Both the position numbers and the translations under genes were made by a program. Positions 7,061 to 9,505 of a DNA stretch of 9,505 nucleotides are shown one piece after another. The DNA comes from Spirosoma sp. GTDB taxonomy: Bacteria; Bacteroidota; Bacteroidia; Cytophagales; Spirosomataceae. The stretch covers positions 1 to 9,505 of the forward strand of contig JAQBNX010000152.1 of assembly GCA_028288385.1 (NCBI GenBank). The letters run 5' to 3'. How positions within the stretch are numbered: position 1 is the first letter of the stretch; each line of letters opens with the position of its first letter. The notes under the pieces are model-generated. The model worked only from the letters and a program-made list of their open reading frames with translations. It was not told the DNA's origin and did no database searches.

Positions 7061-7142
7061 CGATAGTATAGAACCTTTGTTTTGCTGAACAGGATTCATC
7101 ATCAAGCATCCGATAGTCTATAGTCATATTTATCCCTATCGG
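7061..7142. repeat. Repeated CGATAGT element with inverted copy, possible operator upstream of esterase
   Basis: CGATAGTATA (7061-7070) and CGATAGTCTA (7111-7120) differ at one of ten positions and lie 50 bases apart. CCGATAG (7110-7116) also forms an exact inverted repeat with CTATCGG (7136-7142). ATAGTC is repeated directly at 7113-7118 and 7120-7125. All copies fall in the 155-base gap upstream of the esterase and downstream of the ABC transporter. This may be a regulator binding region or a chance AT-rich repeat. No T-run makes it a terminator. Confidence 0.35.
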
Positions 7143-7157
7143 CAAAACTCATTGCCC

Positions 7158-8939
7158 CTAGGCTTCCTCCGTTTGCAATTGTTTCTCATACAGTTCACGG
7201 TAGGCACCGTTGCCCGCTAATAGGTCTTCGTGGGTGCCCTGCTCCACAATTTCACCTTCATCGAGCATGATGATGTAGTCGGCCAGCTTCGCCGACGAAA
7301 CACGATGCGATATCACCACCGACGTGCGGTCGGCCATGATGCGCCGGAGGTTGTTGAGGATGATGTTTTCGGTGTTGGTGTCCACCGCCGACAGACAGTC
7401 GTCCAGAATTAGAATTTTGGGGTCGCGGGCAATGGCGCGGGCAATGCTGAGCCGTTGTTTCTGACCACCCGATAACGTAACGCCCCGCTCGCCAACGCGC
7501 GTCTCGAATCCTTCGGGGAAGTCAATGATGTTCTGGTACAGGTCGGCGTCGCGAACAGCCTGCTCCACACGGGCCTGCGGCAGGTCGGGTTTGCCAAAAC
7601 GAACGTTGTTGCTGATTGTTTCGGAGAACAGAAACACATCCTGTGGCACGTAGCCCATCTGCTCCCGAATGCTGGTCAGGTTATAGTCTTTCAGCGGAAT
7701 GCCATCTACCCGAACCTCACCCGACGTTACGTCGTACATGCGCGTTAGGAGATTGGCCAGGGTACTCTTACCGGATCCGGTTGTGCCCAGAATCGCCACC
7801 GTTTCGCCCGCCCGAACGTGCATCGAGAAATTTTTAATGGCAACGATGCCTGAATCAGGATAAACAAACCGAACGTTTTTGAACTCAATCTCGCCATGGA
7901 TGGTCCGCTGTACGTTTTTCTGCGAGATAATGTCGGTTTTGATGTTCAAGAACTCATTGATGCGCTCCTGCGAAGCCGCTGCCCGCTGGGTCTGGCTTGT
8001 GGTCCAGCCGAGGGCCATTACCGGCCATGTCAGCATATTGACGTACAGTATAAACTCGGTAATGTTACCCGCCGTCAGCCGTCCGGCTATTATTTCCTGC
8101 CCCCCTACATACACGACGAGTACGTTGCTCAAGCCGACTAGAATGGCTACGATTGGAAAAAACAAGGAATCGACTCGCGTCAGACTAAGCGATTTGCTCC
8201 GGTATTCATCACTTTCGACTTCAAATTTTGCGGCCGAATTTGCCTCCTGCACAAACGATTTCAGCACCCGAATACCCGAAAACGCTTCCTGCACGTAGGT
8301 CGACAGCCTCGATAAACTCCGCTGAATCTCCTCAGATCGTTGAATAATAATGCTGTTGACAACGTAAATAGCCACCGACAGAATGGGCAGGGGCAGCAGG
8401 ACATACAGCGACAGTCGGGCGTTGATGCTGACCATGTACGTAATAACCAGGGCAAACAGCACAATCAGGTTTAGCCCATACATAATGCTCGGCCCTACGT
8501 ACATCCTTACTTTACCCACATCTTCGGAGATTCGGGCCATTAGATCACCCGTGTTGTGCTGACGGTAGAAACTGAGCGGCAGGGTCTGGTAGTGATTGTA
8601 GATTTCGTTTTTAAGATCGTATTCGATATGCCGCGACATCACAATAAGCGTTTGTCGGACTAGGAACAGAAAAAAACCTTTCAACAGCGCCAGAGCAAGG
8701 GTCATAGCCCCAAAAAGCAGCAGGCTGAAGCCAAACACGTCGTAAAGCGATGCCTGCAGTGGCGATTTATCGTAGAGGTAATAGATATCGAGGGTCTCGC
8801 GCACCAGATCGAGCGCATACCGCACTAACTGCGCCGGGAAGATGCCGAAGAGATTGGATACAGCCGTAAAAACAGTCCCCCAGATCAGGTACCATTTATA
8901 CTTCAGCAGGTATTTGTTGAGGTAGGAAAGTGCTTTCAC
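7158..8939 (-). CDS. ABC exporter half-transporter (fused membrane and ATPase domains, MsbA/multidrug type)
   Basis: This 593-residue protein has an N-terminal membrane domain with about six hydrophobic segments (near 17-40, 68-100, 148-170, 174-198, 258-280 and 293-312) and a C-terminal ATPase domain. ATPase motifs are all present: A-loop Tyr360, Walker A GTTGSGKST (385-393), Q-loop Gln433, signature LSGGQ (489-493), Walker B ILILD (509-513), D-loop SAVD (517-520) and H-loop His545. The residue after Walker B is Asp514, not the usual catalytic Glu, as found in the degenerate-site partner of heterodimeric exporters. The likely role is export of lipids or drugs from the inner membrane as a dimer. 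No partner half-transporter lies in the window. The start is GTG (8937-8939), since no in-frame ATG occurs nearby upstream and the first internal Met is residue 101. No clear Shine-Dalgarno is seen. It is divergent from nusB. Confidence 0.93.
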   Translation of the reverse strand: MKALSYLNKYLLKYKWYLIWGTVFTAVSNLFGIFPAQLVRYALDLVRETLDIYYLYDKSPLQASLYDVFGFSLLLFGAMTLALALLKGFFLFLVRQTLIVMSRHIEYDLKNEIYNHYQTLPLSFYRQHNTGDLMARISEDVGKVRMYVGPSIMYGLNLIVLFALVITYMVSINARLSLYVLLPLPILSVAIYVVNSIIIQRSEEIQRSLSRLSTYVQEAFSGIRVLKSFVQEANSAAKFEVESDEYRSKSLSLTRVDSLFFPIVAILVGLSNVLVVYVGGQEIIAGRLTAGNITEFILYVNMLTWPVMALGWTTSQTQRAAASQERINEFLNIKTDIISQKNVQRTIHGEIEFKNVRFVYPDSGIVAIKNFSMHVRAGETVAILGTTGSGKSTLANLLTRMYDVTSGEVRVDGIPLKDYNLTSIREQMGYVPQDVFLFSETISNNVRFGKPDLPQARVEQAVRDADLYQNIIDFPEGFETRVGERGVTLSGGQKQRLSIARAIARDPKILILDDCLSAVDTNTENIILNNLRRIMADRTSVVISHRVSSAKLADYIIMLDEGEIVEQGTHEDLLAGNGAYRELYEKQLQTEEA

Positions 8940-9062
8940 AAAAAACCAGACAGCGTTTAATTCAGAACCACCCGGGTTGTTTAAAAGTTGCAGGCTAAGC
9001 GAGCCAGGCCGGATGGGGCCACAAACCCAAAAACTACCGGCTGTATGTACGGGATTAAGCCG

Positions 9063-9070
9063 TAATTTTG
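9063..9070 (+). promoter_or_regulatory. Bacteroidota-type -7 promoter box for nusB
   Basis: TAATTTTG at 9063-9070 matches the TAnnTTTG consensus of the main Bacteroidota sigma factor. It lies 47 bases before the nusB ATG, leaving an untranslated leader of about 40 bases. No convincing TTTG-type -33 box is seen about 20 bases upstream. A five-base inverted repeat, CGGCT (9038-9042) with AGCCG (9058-9062), abuts it and could be an operator or chance. No comparable box was found for the divergent ABC gene. Confidence 0.5.
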
Positions 9071-9117
9071 CAAAACCATTAGGAATTTTTTAGTGGAAGC
9101 TTTATCAGTTAGTCGGG

Positions 9118-9505
9118 ATGTTAAACAGGCGATTACTCAGGATTAAGGTTATGCAGGCGTTGTACGCACTTAGGCAGGCCGAATTTTCTAACCAGCAGTT
9201 AGCCCTCGATGGCATCGCAGACCTTTTTCAGCCTGACCTGAACTCCATGCTGCCGCAGGACAAACGGCAGCTCGAAGGCTTTCGCAAACTCGCGGGACTG
9301 CTTTTTGAGGATGCCGTCAAAGCCAACCAGCCGGCTCAGGACGAAGACGCGCCCACGAGTGTGCTTAAAGCCGCCAATGAGGGTTATTTGTTTGTTCAGA
9401 CCCGGGGTAAAAAAGACCGCCAGCACCTGGCTCAGATGATGATTAAGCAGGTCAATGGTATCTACGACGATTATCTGCGGGTGCTGACGCTCCTGGTCGA
9501 ACTGG
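9118..9505 (+). CDS. nusB: Transcription antitermination factor NusB, N-terminal part (3' end outside window)
   Basis: The frame starts at ATG 9118-9120, with an in-frame TAG at 9091-9093 fixing the possible start region, and stays open for 129 codons to the window edge. The N-terminus MLNRRLLRIKVMQALYALRQ fits the conserved NusB opening, in which an Arg-rich segment precedes V-x-Q-A-L-Y. NusB binds boxA RNA with NusE (ribosomal protein S10) and supports rRNA transcription antitermination in the cytoplasm. In Escherichia coli the whole protein has about 139 residues. Here 129 residues pass without the conserved C-terminal part, which fits the long NusB form (about 300 residues or more) known in Bacteroidota. 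A TAnnTTTG promoter box lies 47 bases upstream. The divergent neighbour is the ABC exporter. The identity is well supported, though only the N-terminal portion can be read. Confidence 0.85.
   Translation, partial: MLNRRLLRIKVMQALYALRQAEFSNQQLALDGIADLFQPDLNSMLPQDKRQLEGFRKLAGLLFEDAVKANQPAQDEDAPTSVLKAANEGYLFVQTRGKKDRQHLAQMMIKQVNGIYDDYLRVLTLLVEL

Noticed and set aside
7141..7156. GGCAA/TTGCC hairpin just after the ABC exporter stop as a terminator
   Set aside because: The stem is only five base pairs and no T-run follows on the minus strand.
7879..8298. A 139-codon open frame on the plus strand opposite the ABC exporter
   Set aside because: It is antisense to conserved membrane-domain codons and contains no family motif. 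I treat it as a shadow.
9007..9020. GGCC-N6-GGCC palindrome in the ABC/nusB divergent region as an operator
   Set aside because: Four-base arms in GC-rich DNA are expected by chance, and no second copy is seen.

Overview
The window looks like ordinary chromosomal DNA from a Bacteroidota member of the order Cytophagales, most likely near Spirosoma and its relatives. This placement is an inference from four things: moderate GC content near 50 percent, a long-form NusB, a TAnnTTTG-type promoter box ahead of it, and weak or absent Shine-Dalgarno sequences. I see no insertion sequence, phage gene, tRNA, rRNA or CRISPR array, and no stretch longer than about 210 bases lacks a gene.

Left part (1-3077, plus strand). 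A tandem pair of ferritin-like (Ferritin_2, desiccation-related PCC13-62-like) proteins comes first. The first is cut by the window edge and the second carries a Tat-type signal peptide. A strong intrinsic terminator at 1199-1232 ends this unit. A two-gene unit follows: a membrane-anchored protein with a neutral/alkaline ceramidase-type domain, then, 6 bases later, a small VOC (glyoxalase/bleomycin resistance fold) protein.

Middle part (3074-7002, minus strand). In minus-strand reading order there is an esterase with an N-terminal starch-binding-like module (7002 to 5911), an M17 leucyl aminopeptidase (5851 to 4388) and an ATP-grasp ligase-like protein (4285 to 3074). The gaps are 59 and 102 bases, so co-transcription is possible but not proven. 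The ATP-grasp gene meets the VOC gene tail to tail, with interlocked stop codons in CTAA.

Right part (7158-9505). A full-length ABC exporter half-transporter (membrane plus ATPase domains) on the minus strand starts with GTG and has Asp instead of Glu after Walker B. It diverges from nusB, which is on the plus strand and runs off the window end. The 178-base divergent region holds a Bacteroidota-type promoter box for nusB.

The genes do not form one obvious pathway. Two pairs may be functionally linked: ferritin paralogs, and perhaps ATP-grasp ligase with aminopeptidase. I found no convincing previously undescribed system. The points most worth a second look are the non-canonical ABC ATPase site, the Tat-exported ferritin-like pair, the ligase/peptidase neighbourhood and a repeated CGATAGT element between the ABC and esterase genes.
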